Positions 8,504 through 17,398 of a stretch of 64,000 nt of DNA are shown here, piece by piece. Source of the stretch: Actinoplanes nipponensis (GTDB taxonomy: Bacteria > Actinomycetota > Actinomycetes > Mycobacteriales > Micromonosporaceae); contig NZ_BOMQ01000066.1 of the NCBI RefSeq assembly GCF_016862275.1, positions 33,186 to 97,185 of the forward strand, read 5' to 3'. Below the pieces are notes generated by a model. The model saw nothing but the letters and a program-made list of their open reading frames with translations. It did no database searches and was not told the origin of the DNA. Numbering within the stretch: the stretch's first letter is position 1; every line of letters begins with the position of its first letter. A program made the position numbers and the translations under genes.

Positions 8504-11281
8504 ATGACAGACCAGCACGACCCCGACGCGGCGCTGCGCGCCGACATCCGGCGCATCGGCACGCTGCTCGGCCAGACCCTGGCCCGCCAGGAGGGCAAGC
8601 CCCTGCTCGACCTGGTCGAGGAGGTCCGGGCGCTGGTCCGGGCCGACGCCCCGGCCGCCGCCGAGCGCCTCGCCGCCATGGACGTCACGACCGGCACCAA
8701 GCTGGCCCGGGCGTTCTCCACCTATTTCCACCTGGCCAACATCACCGAGCAGGTGCACCGCGCCCGCGACCTGCAGCGCCGCCGGGCCCGCGACGGCGGC
8801 TGGCTGGACCAGGCCGCCAAGCGCATCGCCGAGCACGGCGTGCCCGCCGACGAGATCGCCGCGGCCGCCCGGCGGCTGGCGGTGCGCCCGGTCTTCACCG
8901 CGCACCCCACCGAGGCCGCCCGCCGGTCGATCCTGTCGAAGCTGCGCCAGCTGGCCGACTCGCTGGACGGCGAGGCGGCCGCCGCGGTGCTGTACGGCGC
9001 CTCCGACACCACCGCCTCGACGCGCCGCTTCGCCGAGCTGATCGACCTGCTCTGGCAGACCGACGAGCTGCGCCTGGACCGGCCCGACCCGACCGACGAG
9101 GCCCGCAACGCCGTCTACTACCTCAAGGACCTGTACGCCGACGCCGCCCCGCAGGTGCTCGACGACCTCGCCGAGACGCTGCGCGGGCTCGGCGTGGAGA
9201 CCTCGCCGACGTCGCGCCCGCTGACCTTCGGCAGCTGGATCGGCGGTGACCGCGACGGCAACCCGTTCGTCACCCCGGCCGTCACCCGCGACGTGCTGAT
9301 CATCCAGCACGAGCACGGCATCCAGGCCACCGAGGCGGCGATGGACGCCCTCATCGACGAGCTGTCGGTCTCCAAGCGGCTGCGCGGGGTGTCCCTCGAC
9401 CTGTCCGCCAGCCTGGCCAAGGACCTCGACGCGCTGCCCGAGGTGGCGCCCCGGTTCCGGCGCACCAACGCCGAGGAGCCGTACCGGCTGAAGGTGCGCT
9501 GCATCAAGGCCAAGCTGGCCAACACGCGCAAGCGGCTGGGCAGCGGCACCGCGCACGTGCCGGGCCGCGACTACCTCGGCACCGACGAGCTGGTCGGCGA
9601 CCTGGAGCTGATCCGGGCGTCGCTGGCCCGCAACTCGGGGCAGCTCACCGCGGTCGGCACGGTCGCCTCGGCGATCCGTACGGTGTCCGCCTTCGGCCTC
9701 CAGCTGGCCACGCTCGACGTCCGGGAGCACGCCGAGAAGCACCACGAGGTGCTGGCCCAGATGTACGGCAAGGTCGGCGAGGTCGACGACTACCTGTCGC
9801 TGGACCGGCCCGAGCGCACCAAGCTGCTCGCCACCGAGCTGGGCGGCCGACGCCCGCTGTCCAGCATCGACACCCCGCTGACCGACGCGGCGCGCAAGAC
9901 CTTCGACGTGTTCACCACGATCCGCGACGCGCAGGACCGGTTCGGCGCCGACGTCGTCGAGTCGTACATCATCTCGATGACCCTGGGCGTGGACGACGTG
10001 CTCGCCGCGGCGGTGCTGGCCCGCGAGGCCGGCCTGATCGACATCCACACCGGCCGGGCCCGGATCGGCATCGTGCCGCTGCTGGAGACGCCGGCCGAGC
10101 TGGACGCCGGCGGCGAGCTGCTGGACGAGATGCTGTCCCTGCCGGCGTACCGGGAGATCGTGCGCAGCCGCGGGGATCTCCAGGAGGTCATGCTCGGCTA
10201 CTCCGACAGCAACAAGGAGGCCGGGATCACCACCAGCCAGTGGTCGATCCACAAGGCGCAGCGGGCGCTGCGCGACGTCGCGGCCCGGCACGGCGTGCGG
10301 CTGCGGCTGTTCCACGGCCGCGGCGGCACGGTGGGGCGCGGCGGCGGCCCGACCCACGAGGCGATCCTGGCCCAGCCGTACGGCACGCTGGACGGCGCGA
10401 TCAAGGTGACCGAGCAGGGCGAGGTCATCTCCGACAAGTACACGCTGCCCGCGCTGGCCCGGGAGAACCTGGAGCTGACGGTGGCGGCCGTGCTCCAGGC
10501 GACGCTGCTGCACACGTCGCCGTCGGTCGACCTGACCTCGCTGGCCCGCTGGGACGGGGCGATGGACACCGCGTCGGCGGCGGCCTTCGGGGCGTACCGG
10601 GCGCTGGTCGAGAACCCGGACCTGCCGGCGTACTTCTGGGCGGCGACCCCGACCGAGCTGCTGGGCGCGCTGAACATCGGCTCCCGGCCGGCGAAGCGGC
10701 CGAACGCGGACGCCGGCCTGGGCGGCCTGCGGGCCATCCCGTGGGTGTTCGGCTGGACCCAGACCCGCCAGATCGTCCCGGGCTGGTTCGGCGTGGGCAC
10801 CGGCCTGGCCGCGGTCCGCGAGTCCGGCCAGGCCGAGGTCCTGCGGGAGATGTACGCGAACTGGCAGTTCTTCCGCACGTTCATCTCCAACGTGGAGATG
10901 ATGCTGCAGAAGACGGACCTGACGATCGCCCGCCGGTACGTCGACACCCTGGTCCCGGCCGAGCTCAAGGGCATCTTCGGCACCATCGAGCGGGAGTACG
11001 CCCGCACGGTCGAGCAGGTCCTGGCCATCACCGGCCGCGACACCCTGCTGGCCGACCAGCCCGAGCTGGCCCGCACGCTGGGGGTCCGGGACACGTACCT
11101 GGAGCCGCTGCACCACCTGCAGGTCGCGCTGCTGCGCCAGTACCGCGAGCTGAACGCCGAGGGCAACGAGGTGTCGACGGGACCGGGCGCCCGCCGCTCG
11201 CCGTCGGACGTGACGGCGCTGGAACGCGCGCTGCTGACGACGGTCAACGGCATCGCGGCCGGCATGCGCAACACCGGCTGA
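8504..11281 (+). CDS. ppc: phosphoenolpyruvate carboxylase
   Basis: A 925-residue enzyme that carboxylates phosphoenolpyruvate to oxaloacetate, replenishing the TCA cycle. The catalytic histidine motif FTAHPTEA (H134), the lysine-bearing GYSDSNKEAG (from residue 565), the Arg loop FHGRGGTVGRGGG (from 603) and the C-terminal RNTG are all intact. Length matches the family. The ATG at 8504 is chosen because GAGGAGC precedes it; the frame is open 45 codons further upstream but has no ribosome site there. It is monocistronic, ending at a strong hairpin. Confidence 0.98.
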   Translation: MTDQHDPDAALRADIRRIGTLLGQTLARQEGKPLLDLVEEVRALVRADAPAAAERLAAMDVTTGTKLARAFSTYFHLANITEQVHRARDLQRRRARDGGWLDQAAKRIAEHGVPADEIAAAARRLAVRPVFTAHPTEAARRSILSKLRQLADSLDGEAAAAVLYGASDTTASTRRFAELIDLLWQTDELRLDRPDPTDEARNAVYYLKDLYADAAPQVLDDLAETLRGLGVETSPTSRPLTFGSWIGGDRDGNPFVTPAVTRDVLIIQHEHGIQATEAAMDALIDELSVSKRLRGVSLDLSASLAKDLDALPEVAPRFRRTNAEEPYRLKVRCIKAKLANTRKRLGSGTAHVPGRDYLGTDELVGDLELIRASLARNSGQLTAVGTVASAIRTVSAFGLQLATLDVREHAEKHHEVLAQMYGKVGEVDDYLSLDRPERTKLLATELGGRRPLSSIDTPLTDAARKTFDVFTTIRDAQDRFGADVVESYIISMTLGVDDVLAAAVLAREAGLIDIHTGRARIGIVPLLETPAELDAGGELLDEMLSLPAYREIVRSRGDLQEVMLGYSDSNKEAGITTSQWSIHKAQRALRDVAARHGVRLRLFHGRGGTVGRGGGPTHEAILAQPYGTLDGAIKVTEQGEVISDKYTLPALARENLELTVAAVLQATLLHTSPSVDLTSLARWDGAMDTASAAAFGAYRALVENPDLPAYFWAATPTELLGALNIGSRPAKRPNADAGLGGLRAIPWVFGWTQTRQIVPGWFGVGTGLAAVRESGQAEVLREMYANWQFFRTFISNVEMMLQKTDLTIARRYVDTLVPAELKGIFGTIEREYARTVEQVLAITGRDTLLADQPELARTLGVRDTYLEPLHHLQVALLRQYRELNAEGNEVSTGPGARRSPSDVTALERALLTTVNGIAAGMRNTG

Positions 11282-11296
11282 TCCCTTGTGGACACC

Positions 11297-11327
11297 CGGC
11301 CGGGTCCCGCCGCGCGGGGCCCGGCCG
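11297..11327. terminator. bidirectional hairpin between ppc and SDR
   Basis: A 14-bp stem (CGGCCGGGTCCCGC with one T-G wobble) and a 3-nt loop sit between convergent genes, 16 bp after the ppc stop codon. No U-tract follows. Confidence 0.7.
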
Positions 11328-11335
11328 TCGCCCGG

Positions 11336-12028
11336 TCAGACCGCCGCGGGGTAGAGCAGCCGCGGGTCGCCGGCCAGCGCGGCCTTGACCTGGGCGGTGG
11401 CCTCGTCCGCGACCACCTCGATCGCGCCGGCCTCGATGCCGTCGAGCGCGGCCCGGGCGATCACGGCGGGATCGGTCTTGTCGATGGCGAACCCGGCCAT
11501 CATGTCGGTGTCGGCCGCGCCGAGCAGCAGCCCGGTCACCAGCGTGCCCTGGGCGGCCAGCTCCAGCCGGACGCCGTTGGTCAGGCTCCACTCGGCGGCC
11601 TTGGCCACGCTGTAGGCGTTCGCGCCGTCGTAGGAGACCCAGGACAGCCGGGACAGCACGTTGAGGATCGCGCCGCCGCCGAGCACCGGCGCGAACGCCC
11701 GGATGACGTGCAGGGTGCCCCAGAAGTGCGTGTCCAGCTCCAGCCGGATCTTGTCGAGGTCGCCGGTGACCAGGTTGCTGAAGGTGGAGACGCCGGCGTT
11801 GTTGATGAGCAGGTCGACGTCGCCGGCCCGCGCGGCCGCCGCGGCGACCGAGGCCGGATCGGTGATGTCCAGCGCCAGCACCTCGGCCCCGGGGATGTCC
11901 ACGAGCTCGGGCCGGCGCGCGGTGGCGTAGACCTTGGCCGCGCCCCGGGCGAGCAGTTCGAGGGCGAGCTGCCGGCCGATGCCGCGGTTGGCGCCGGTGA
12001 CCAGCGCGACGGATCCAGAAATCTTCAT
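11336..12028 (-). CDS. short-chain dehydrogenase/reductase
   Basis: A 230-residue classical SDR. It shows the NAD(P)-binding TGANRGIG (11-18), the INNAG motif and the catalytic YSVAK with an upstream serine. Substrate is unknown. The ATG at 12028 lies 7 nt after a TAGCGT -10 box, which suggests a leaderless transcript. It is divergent from a MerR-family gene, and a perfect dyad sits in its promoter, so the MerR protein is the likely regulator. The annotated end is immediately before the ppc terminator. Confidence 0.85.
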   Translation of the reverse strand: MKISGSVALVTGANRGIGRQLALELLARGAAKVYATARRPELVDIPGAEVLALDITDPASVAAAAARAGDVDLLINNAGVSTFSNLVTGDLDKIRLELDTHFWGTLHVIRAFAPVLGGGAILNVLSRLSWVSYDGANAYSVAKAAEWSLTNGVRLELAAQGTLVTGLLLGAADTDMMAGFAIDKTDPAVIARAALDGIEAGAIEVVADEATAQVKAALAGDPRLLYPAAV

Positions 12029-12035
12029 GGCGGCT

Positions 12036-12070
12036 ACGCTAGAACCTGACGTTGACGTCAGAGGCAAGGG
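12036..12070 (-). promoter_or_regulatory. MerR-type promoter and operator for the SDR gene
   Basis: On the minus strand a TTGCCT -35-like hexamer and a TAGCGT -10 are separated by about 20 bp, the long spacing typical of MerR-activated promoters. The spacer holds the perfect dyad CTGACGTTGACGTCAG (12046-12061). The -10 ends 7 nt before the SDR start codon. Confidence 0.55.
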
Positions 12071-12102
12071 TGGTGGCGGGCGTCACCCCCGGGAGGAGCA
12101 CC

Positions 12103-12465
12103 GTGCGGATCGGCGAGCTGGCCGGGGCGGCGGGCGTGAGCGTCCGCGCGCTGCGGTACTACGAGGAGCAGGGGCTGCTGGCGGCCCAGCGCACGCCGCG
12201 CGGCCAGCGGGTCTATCCCCCGGCGGCGGTGGACCGGGTGCAGCTCATCCAGCAGCTCTACGCGGCGGGGCTGCCCAGCCGCACGATCCTCGAGCTGCTG
12301 CCCTGCGTGGACGCGGGGGTCAGCACCCCGGAATCGCTGGCGCGGCTGGCGGCGGAGCGCGACCGCATCGACGAGCAGATCGCCGGCCTGATCGCCACCC
12401 GGGACCGCCTCGACCGGGTGATCGCGATCGCCTCGGACCCCACCCACCCCTGTATGACATCATAG
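12103..12465 (+). CDS. MerR-family transcriptional regulator
   Basis: A 120-residue protein with the N-terminal winged helix of the family (RIGELAGAAGVSVRALRYYE) followed by a dimerisation coiled coil rich in Arg and Asp. It has no obvious metal-binding cysteine pair, only C65 and a C-terminal cysteine, so an organic ligand is more likely than a metal. The GTG at 12103 has GGGAGGAG eight bases upstream. An in-frame ATG at 12052 lies inside the SDR operator and is rejected. It is divergent from the SDR it probably controls and sits 5 bp before a MarR gene. Confidence 0.85.
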   Translation: MRIGELAGAAGVSVRALRYYEEQGLLAAQRTPRGQRVYPPAAVDRVQLIQQLYAAGLPSRTILELLPCVDAGVSTPESLARLAAERDRIDEQIAGLIATRDRLDRVIAIASDPTHPCMTS

Positions 12466-12472
12466 TTGTCAT
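12454..12472. promoter_or_regulatory. palindromic MarR-type operator over the marR start
   Basis: ATGACA (12454-12459) and TGTCAT (12467-12472) form a perfect inverted repeat with a 7-bp spacer that contains CATAGT, a possible -10. It overlaps the merR stop codon and the marR ATG. Autorepression by the MarR protein is the simplest reading. Confidence 0.5.
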
Positions 12473-12923
12473 GTTGGATCGGGGCGCGGCGCTGTACGAG
12501 GTCCTCCGGCACGTCCGGCCGCTGGTGCTCAACTCGGCCCGCGTGGTCGAGGCGGCGCTGCGGCCGTACGGGCTGAGCGTGGGGACTCGCGCGGTGCTGG
12601 AGGTTCTCGCCGAGCACGGCCCGGCGCCGGTGCCCACCATCGCGGACCGGCTGGAACTGGCCCGGCAGGGCGTCCAGCGCCACGTCAACGACCTGCTCGC
12701 GCTCGGGTTGGTGGAGTCGCGGGCGAATCCGGCACACCGGCGCTCGGTGCTCATCGCGCTGACTCAGGCCGGGGCCGGGACGATCGACCGGATCCGGGCC
12801 GAGGAGCTGCGGCAGCTGGCCTCGCTGGCGCCGGACCGCACGCCCGAGGAGATCGCGACGGCGGCCGAGGTCCTGCGATCGCTGAGCCGCGACATCCGCC
12901 GGCGAGCCGGCGGCGCAGCATGA
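12471..12923 (+). CDS. MarR-family transcriptional regulator
   Basis: A 150-residue winged-helix protein. The recognition region is around TIADRLELARQGVQRHVNDL, followed by the wing with NPAHRRSVLIALTQAG and a long C-terminal dimerisation helix. The ATG at 12471 lies inside a palindromic operator and 4 nt from a CATAGT -10, so it may be leaderless and self-regulated. Its stop overlaps the next gene by ATGA, which ties it to the maleylpyruvate-isomerase-type protein. The ligand is unknown. Confidence 0.85.
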   Translation: MLDRGAALYEVLRHVRPLVLNSARVVEAALRPYGLSVGTRAVLEVLAEHGPAPVPTIADRLELARQGVQRHVNDLLALGLVESRANPAHRRSVLIALTQAGAGTIDRIRAEELRQLASLAPDRTPEEIATAAEVLRSLSRDIRRRAGGAA

Positions 12924-13567
12924 TCACCGACGCCGAGGTCTACGCCCGGACCACCGGCAACCGCCTGATGATCGCCGACTTCCTCGACACGCTCGACGAC
13001 GAGCAGTGGCGGGCCCGGACGTTGTGCGCCGGCTGGACCGTGCACGACCTGGCCGCGCACCTCGTCCAGCCGATGCTGGTCGGCTTCGGGCGGTTCTTCC
13101 TCGCCGCCCTGCGTCACCGCGGCGACACCGACCGGACCGTTGACCACCTCACCCGGCGACTCGCCCGCCGGCCGCGCCGGGAGCTGACCGCCCTGCTCCG
13201 GCAGCACGCCGGGGATCGGGTGAACCCGCCGCGGATCGGGCCGCTGGGCCCGTTCACCGACACGTGCGTGCACCTGCGGGACATCGCCCGGCCGCTCGGC
13301 CTGGCCGCGGACGTGCCGATCGAGCACTGGCGGGTGCTGCTGGAATACCTCACCTCGCCGGCCGTGGCGTCCACATTGGTGACCCCGGGCCGGCTGGACG
13401 GGCTGAAGCTGGTCGCCACCGACACCGACTGGCAGGGCGGGTCGGGCACCGTCGTGACCGGTCCCGCCGAGGCGCTGGTCATGGCGGCCTGCGGACGGGC
13501 GGCCGCCCTCGCGGACCTGTCCGGCCCCGGCCGGCCGAGCCTGGCGGGCCGGATCGGCGACCCCTGA
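12920..13567 (+). CDS. maleylpyruvate isomerase N-terminal/DinB-like protein (TIGR03083 type)
   Basis: A 215-residue member of the mycothiol-dependent maleylpyruvate isomerase/DinB superfamily. The opening (ADFLDTLDDEQWRARTLCAG), the GWTVHDLAAHL helix with H47 and the later DTCVHLRDIARPLG match the usual metal-ligand histidines of this four-helix fold. Many relatives are thiol-dependent transferases or detoxification enzymes, but specific activity is rarely known. It is translationally coupled to the MarR gene, so it is probably the regulated output of that pair. Confidence 0.75.
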   Translation: MITDAEVYARTTGNRLMIADFLDTLDDEQWRARTLCAGWTVHDLAAHLVQPMLVGFGRFFLAALRHRGDTDRTVDHLTRRLARRPRRELTALLRQHAGDRVNPPRIGPLGPFTDTCVHLRDIARPLGLAADVPIEHWRVLLEYLTSPAVASTLVTPGRLDGLKLVATDTDWQGGSGTVVTGPAEALVMAACGRAAALADLSGPGRPSLAGRIGDP

Positions 13568-13592
13568 CCGACGTTTTATATTTCCGTCGGTC
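13566..13592. promoter_or_regulatory. inverted repeat with AT-rich loop
   Basis: GACCGACG and CGTCGGTC flank an 11-nt loop of A and T (ttttatatttc) at the 3' end of the preceding gene. It could be a weak terminator or an operator for the protease gene downstream. The AT-rich centre stands out against the local GC content. Confidence 0.4.
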
Positions 13593-13652
13593 GATACGGC
13601 TGGTAATTTCACTTGGCGTGGTTGCTTGACCACTCGATGTGGGGAGGCTCAG

Positions 13653-14837
13653 GTGGGAACAGCCATCCGTCGGGGCGCCGCTGCGGCGAGCGCCGTTGTT
13701 CTGTCGATCCTCGGGTTCAGCACCGGTGCGCAGGCGGCACCGGCCGAGGCAGCCGTCCTCTCGGCGCCCGGGGCCGAGGTGGTGCCCGACAGCTACGTCG
13801 TCGTCCTCAAGTCCGGCCGGGTCGCTCGCACGGTTGCCGCCGAGCACGACGCGACTGTGCTACACACGTACACGCGGGTCTTCAACGGCTTTGCGGCGAC
13901 CATGTCGGCGCGCCAGGCGCGGCAGGTGGCGGCCGACCCGGACGTCGCGTTCGTGCAGCCCAACATGATCCATCACAGCTCCGACACGCAGATCAACCCG
14001 CCGTCCTACGGCCTGGACCGCATCGACCAGCGCAACCGCCCGCTGAACCAGGCGTACACCTACAGCACGACCGCGGCCAACGTGCACGCCTACATCATCG
14101 ACACCGGGATCCGCACCACCCACGGCGACTTCGGTGGGCGGGCCACCAGCGGATACGACGCGGTCGACGGCGGCGCGGCGGACGACTGCAACGGCCACGG
14201 CACGCACGTCGCCGGCACCGTCGGCGGCAACTCCTACGGCGTCGCCAAGGGCGTCCAGCTCGTCGCCGTACGCGTGCTCGACTGCGAGGGCAGCGGGACC
14301 ACCGCGCAGGTCGCCGCCGGCATCGACTGGGTCACCGCCAACGCGGTCAAGCCCGCCGTGGCCAACATGAGCCTCGGCGGCGGCGCCGACACCGCCCTGG
14401 ACAACGCCGTACGCGCCTCGATCGCCTCCGGCGTCAGCTACGCGATCGCGGCCGGCAACGGCCTGTTCGGCCTCTTCGCCCTGGACGCCTGCACCCAGTC
14501 GCCGGCCCGGGTCGACACCGCGATCACCGTCTCCGCGACCAACAGCAGCGACGCCAAGCCGTCCTGGGCCAACCGCGGCACCTGCGTCGACGTCTTCGCC
14601 CCGGGCATCAGCATCACCTCCGCCTGGTCCACCAGTGACACCGCCACCAACACGATCAGCGGCACGTCGATGGCCACCCCGCACGTGACCGGCGCCGCCG
14701 CGCTGTACCTGGCCACCCACCCGGGCGACTCACCGGCGCAGGTGCACAGCGCCGTCGTCGCCGCCGCGACCGCGGGCGTCGTGACGAGCCCGGGCTCCGG
14801 CTCACCGAACCGGCTGCTCTACACGGGCACGTTCTGA
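13653..14837 (+). CDS. secreted subtilisin-like serine protease (S8)
   Basis: A 394-residue secreted protease. It has a signal peptide to about residue 29, an inhibitor I9 propeptide (about 45-105, SYVVVLKSG to VQPN), and a catalytic domain with D150 in YIIDTGI, H182 in GHGTHVAG and S339 in GTSMATPH. This is the proteinase-K-like layout of actinobacterial exoenzymes. The GTG at 13653 follows GGGGAGG at the right distance; an upstream ATG in frame has no such site. It is monocistronic, with a hairpin 12 bp downstream. Role: extracellular protein digestion. Confidence 0.93.
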   Translation: MGTAIRRGAAAASAVVLSILGFSTGAQAAPAEAAVLSAPGAEVVPDSYVVVLKSGRVARTVAAEHDATVLHTYTRVFNGFAATMSARQARQVAADPDVAFVQPNMIHHSSDTQINPPSYGLDRIDQRNRPLNQAYTYSTTAANVHAYIIDTGIRTTHGDFGGRATSGYDAVDGGAADDCNGHGTHVAGTVGGNSYGVAKGVQLVAVRVLDCEGSGTTAQVAAGIDWVTANAVKPAVANMSLGGGADTALDNAVRASIASGVSYAIAAGNGLFGLFALDACTQSPARVDTAITVSATNSSDAKPSWANRGTCVDVFAPGISITSAWSTSDTATNTISGTSMATPHVTGAAALYLATHPGDSPAQVHSAVVAAATAGVVTSPGSGSPNRLLYTGTF

Positions 14838-14848
14838 GCTGTTCCGCC

Positions 14849-14892
14849 GATGCGGGCGCCGGGCGCATCCTGCCGGCTGCGCCCGGCGCATC
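14849..14892 (+). terminator. hairpin after the S8 protease gene
   Basis: Nested stems GATGC/GCATC and CCGGGCGCA/TGCGCCCGG surround a 10-nt loop directly after the protease stop codon. No U-run follows. Confidence 0.55.
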
Positions 14893-14911
14893 GACGATCG
14901 ACCGTTGTCCC

Positions 14912-14917
14912 TAAGCT
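14912..14917 (+). promoter_or_regulatory. -10 box TAAGCT, leaderless lipoprotein transcript
   Basis: TAAGCT fits the TAnnnT consensus and ends 6 nt before the ATG at 14924, where no ribosome-binding sequence is visible. Confidence 0.45.
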
Positions 14918-14923
14918 CCACCC

Positions 14924-15643
14924 ATGATCCGTCTTCGGTCCACCGTGCTGCTGCTCGCCGGCCTGTCGCTCACGGCGTGCTCGCACCCGGCGGCAACCGC
15001 ACCCGCCGATCCGAAGGCGGCCCTCGCCGCGTCGCTCGCCGGCCTGACCGCCGGCAACTACCGCTACACGATCGCCATGCCCGACGTGCGGATCGCCGGC
15101 ACCACCGACCTGGCGCACGCCGCGGCCACCCGGACCACCACGTTCAGCGACCCGGACGGCGAGGTGATCGACGAGGTGGTGATCGGGCCGGACAAGTACT
15201 CGCGGACGAGCCGGACCAGGCGGGACGCCCGCTGGGAGCACCTGGACCTCGCCCGGATCCCGGAGGCCGCGGCCCGGCACGGACTGGCCGTCACGAAACC
15301 CGACCGCACCGGGGCGACGAACCTGTTGAGCGCGGTGGAGACGGCCACGATGGACGGCTCGACCGTCCGGGGCACCCTGGCCGTCACCGGGATGATCGGC
15401 GGTGGCATCGCCCTGCAACCGGTGGAGCGACGCCTGGAGGGCAGGCCGGCCTTCACCGCGACCCTGGACGCCCAGGGCCGCCTCGGCCGGCTGGTGGTCG
15501 ACCTGCCCGCGGGCACGGTGCCGCCCGAGCCGGCCGGCACCTGGACTCTGGAGATCAGCGGGTACGGCAGCGCGCCGGCGCCCGAGCCGCCCACCCCGAC
15601 CAGGGAGGCGCCGGAGGATCTGTACGAGACCATGGGGTCGTGA
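14924..15643 (+). CDS. secreted lipoprotein of unknown function
   Basis: A 239-residue protein with a lipoprotein signal peptide (lipobox LTAC, lipidated C19). The rest resembles LppX/LprG-type or LolA-like antiparallel beta proteins in length and in the pattern of short strands (YRYTIAMPDVRIAGTTDL, YSRTSRTRRDARWEHLDL), but I cannot name a family with certainty. The C-terminus is rich in proline and glutamate. The start is set by a TAAGCT -10 box 6 nt upstream. Neighbours give no functional hint. Confidence 0.7.
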   Translation: MIRLRSTVLLLAGLSLTACSHPAATAPADPKAALAASLAGLTAGNYRYTIAMPDVRIAGTTDLAHAAATRTTTFSDPDGEVIDEVVIGPDKYSRTSRTRRDARWEHLDLARIPEAAARHGLAVTKPDRTGATNLLSAVETATMDGSTVRGTLAVTGMIGGGIALQPVERRLEGRPAFTATLDAQGRLGRLVVDLPAGTVPPEPAGTWTLEISGYGSAPAPEPPTPTREAPEDLYETMGS

Positions 15644-15738
15644 GCACGAACCGCTGACGAACGAGCCGCGGGCAGCCGCCGGCGAGGTCAGGAGCCGATC
15701 GAATTCAGCCGTTTGCGCGGGCCTGGCAGCATCGCGAC

Positions 15739-16671
15739 GTGCGCAGCCTCGGTCGTCGTCGCGGGAGTGGCCGGCTCGTCGCGGCGCTCGCCGTGATCGT
15801 GGCCTTCCTGCTGGTCTTCCACCGGGCCGTGCCGAACACCGTCGGGCGGCTCGGCAGTCTCGTCGAGACGTTCCTGCCCTGGCTCGGCCTGACCATCCCG
15901 CCGCTTTTCGCCCTCGCCTGGTGGCGCCGCTCGCGCCTCGCCGCTCTCGCCGCGCTGCTTCCCCTCGTCGCCTGGCTGGCGGTCTTCGGCGGCCATCTCC
16001 TGCCGCGCGACGATGCGCCGTACGACCTCACCGTCGTGCAGCACAACGTCAGCGACGAGAACCGCGACCCGGCCGGCACGGCCCGGGCGCTCGCCGCGGC
16101 CCGGCCCGACCTGATCGCGCTGGAGGAGCTGACGCCGGCCGCCCTGCCCGCCTACGCCGCCGCGCTGCCCGCCGAGTACGCGCACCACACCGTCCAGGGC
16201 ACCGTCGGGCTGTGGTCGCGGTTTCCGCTCAGCGGGGCGCGGCTGGTGGACATCCGGCCGCGGGCGTTCGGCGCGGACTGGAACCGGGGGCTGCGGGCGG
16301 TCGCGGCGACGCCGGGCGGGGACGTCGCCGTCTACGTCGCCCATCTGCCGTCGGTACGGATCGGCCCGGGTGGGTTCGGGTCCGCTCCGCGGGACGAGAG
16401 CGCCCGGCGGCTCGGCGCGGTCCTCGCCGCCGAGCCGCTGCCCGAGGTGATCGTCATGGGCGATCTCAACCTCACGGTGGACGATCGCGGGCTGGCCGCG
16501 CTGGGCCCGCTGACCACCGCGCGGTCGACCTTCGCGTTCAGCTGGCCGGCCCGGGCCCCGGTGGCCCGCATCGACCAGGTCCTGGGGCGGTCGGTGACCG
16601 TCACCGAGCTCCGGACGCTGCCCGCGACCGGCAGTGACCACCGGCCGATCGCGGCGCGCATCCGGCTGTGA
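15739..16671 (+). CDS. membrane-anchored endonuclease/exonuclease/phosphatase family protein
   Basis: A 310-residue protein with three N-terminal membrane segments (about 13-33, 49-66, 70-88), then an EEP domain outside the membrane. Family motifs are present: QHNVSDEN, LEEL, an MGDLNLT metal site and the catalytic GSDHRPI near the end. Relatives hydrolyse phosphodiester bonds in nucleic acids or lipids; the substrate here is open. The GTG at 15739 starts the first hydrophobic segment correctly. It runs convergent to the ABC operon, with only 15 bp between stops. Confidence 0.8.
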   Translation: MRSLGRRRGSGRLVAALAVIVAFLLVFHRAVPNTVGRLGSLVETFLPWLGLTIPPLFALAWWRRSRLAALAALLPLVAWLAVFGGHLLPRDDAPYDLTVVQHNVSDENRDPAGTARALAAARPDLIALEELTPAALPAYAAALPAEYAHHTVQGTVGLWSRFPLSGARLVDIRPRAFGADWNRGLRAVAATPGGDVAVYVAHLPSVRIGPGGFGSAPRDESARRLGAVLAAEPLPEVIVMGDLNLTVDDRGLAALGPLTTARSTFAFSWPARAPVARIDQVLGRSVTVTELRTLPATGSDHRPIAARIRL

Positions 16672-16686
16672 GCCCGGCGCCCGGGC

Positions 16687-17397
16687 TCAGCTCGTCTCGC
16701 CGGCCATGCTGAAGCTGCGCAGCCGGTCCACCGCCGCCAGCGTGCAGCCCACCACGAAGATCACCGTCATCACGAGCGAAACGGTCGGCGAGACCCGGGC
16801 CTCCAGGATGCCAGTCGGCGCGATCTTGTCGGCAATCGTGATCACGTACTGCTCGATGGACAGCACCCGGGTGCCGCTGACGAAGCGGCCCAGCAGGCCC
16901 TCCCAGACCAGGATGTAGACCAGGCCGAGCAGCACCGGCCGCCGGGTCAGCAGGCTCAGCAGCAGGAAGAAGGCGGCGTACGCGCAGGCGCCCACCGCCG
17001 CGGCCGCGGCCAGGCCCAGACCCAGCCGGACCGAGTCGGCCAGCGCGCCGGCCACGAACAGCGGCACCGCCGACGTCACCGCGCTCACGCCGATCGCCAC
17101 GCCGAGCTTGGCCAGGATGATGTCGCGGCGCGGCAGCGGCTTGGTCAGGATGTGCACGATCGTGCCGTCGTCCACTTCGGAGCCCAGCACGCCGGTGCCC
17201 ACGATCAGGGTGATCACCGGCAGCATCACGGCCAGGCCCAGGCCGACCAGCACCGGCGTGCCCCACTCGGCCGGGTTCACGTCGTACGCCCGGCACAGCA
17301 GGGCCAGGCCCACCAGCAGCAGCGGCAGGGGCAGCAGCAGGAGCACCCGGCGCCGGCCGAACAGCCCGCGGGCGGTGATCCACGCAACGGTCGACAC
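16687..17397 (-). CDS. ABC-2 type transporter permease
   Basis: A 236-residue membrane protein with six predicted helices and the ABC-2 features of DGTIVHILTKPLPRRDIILAK between helices 2 and 3. It is the last gene of a four-gene operon. Its GTG start lies 1 bp after the stop of the ATPase gene, with GGAGG upstream. It should pair with that ATPase to form an exporter for an unknown substrate. Confidence 0.85.
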   Translation of the reverse strand: MSTVAWITARGLFGRRRVLLLLPLPLLLVGLALLCRAYDVNPAEWGTPVLVGLGLAVMLPVITLIVGTGVLGSEVDDGTIVHILTKPLPRRDIILAKLGVAIGVSAVTSAVPLFVAGALADSVRLGLGLAAAAAVGACAYAAFFLLLSLLTRRPVLLGLVYILVWEGLLGRFVSGTRVLSIEQYVITIADKIAPTGILEARVSPTVSLVMTVIFVVGCTLAAVDRLRSFSMAGETS

Positions 17398-17398
17398 G

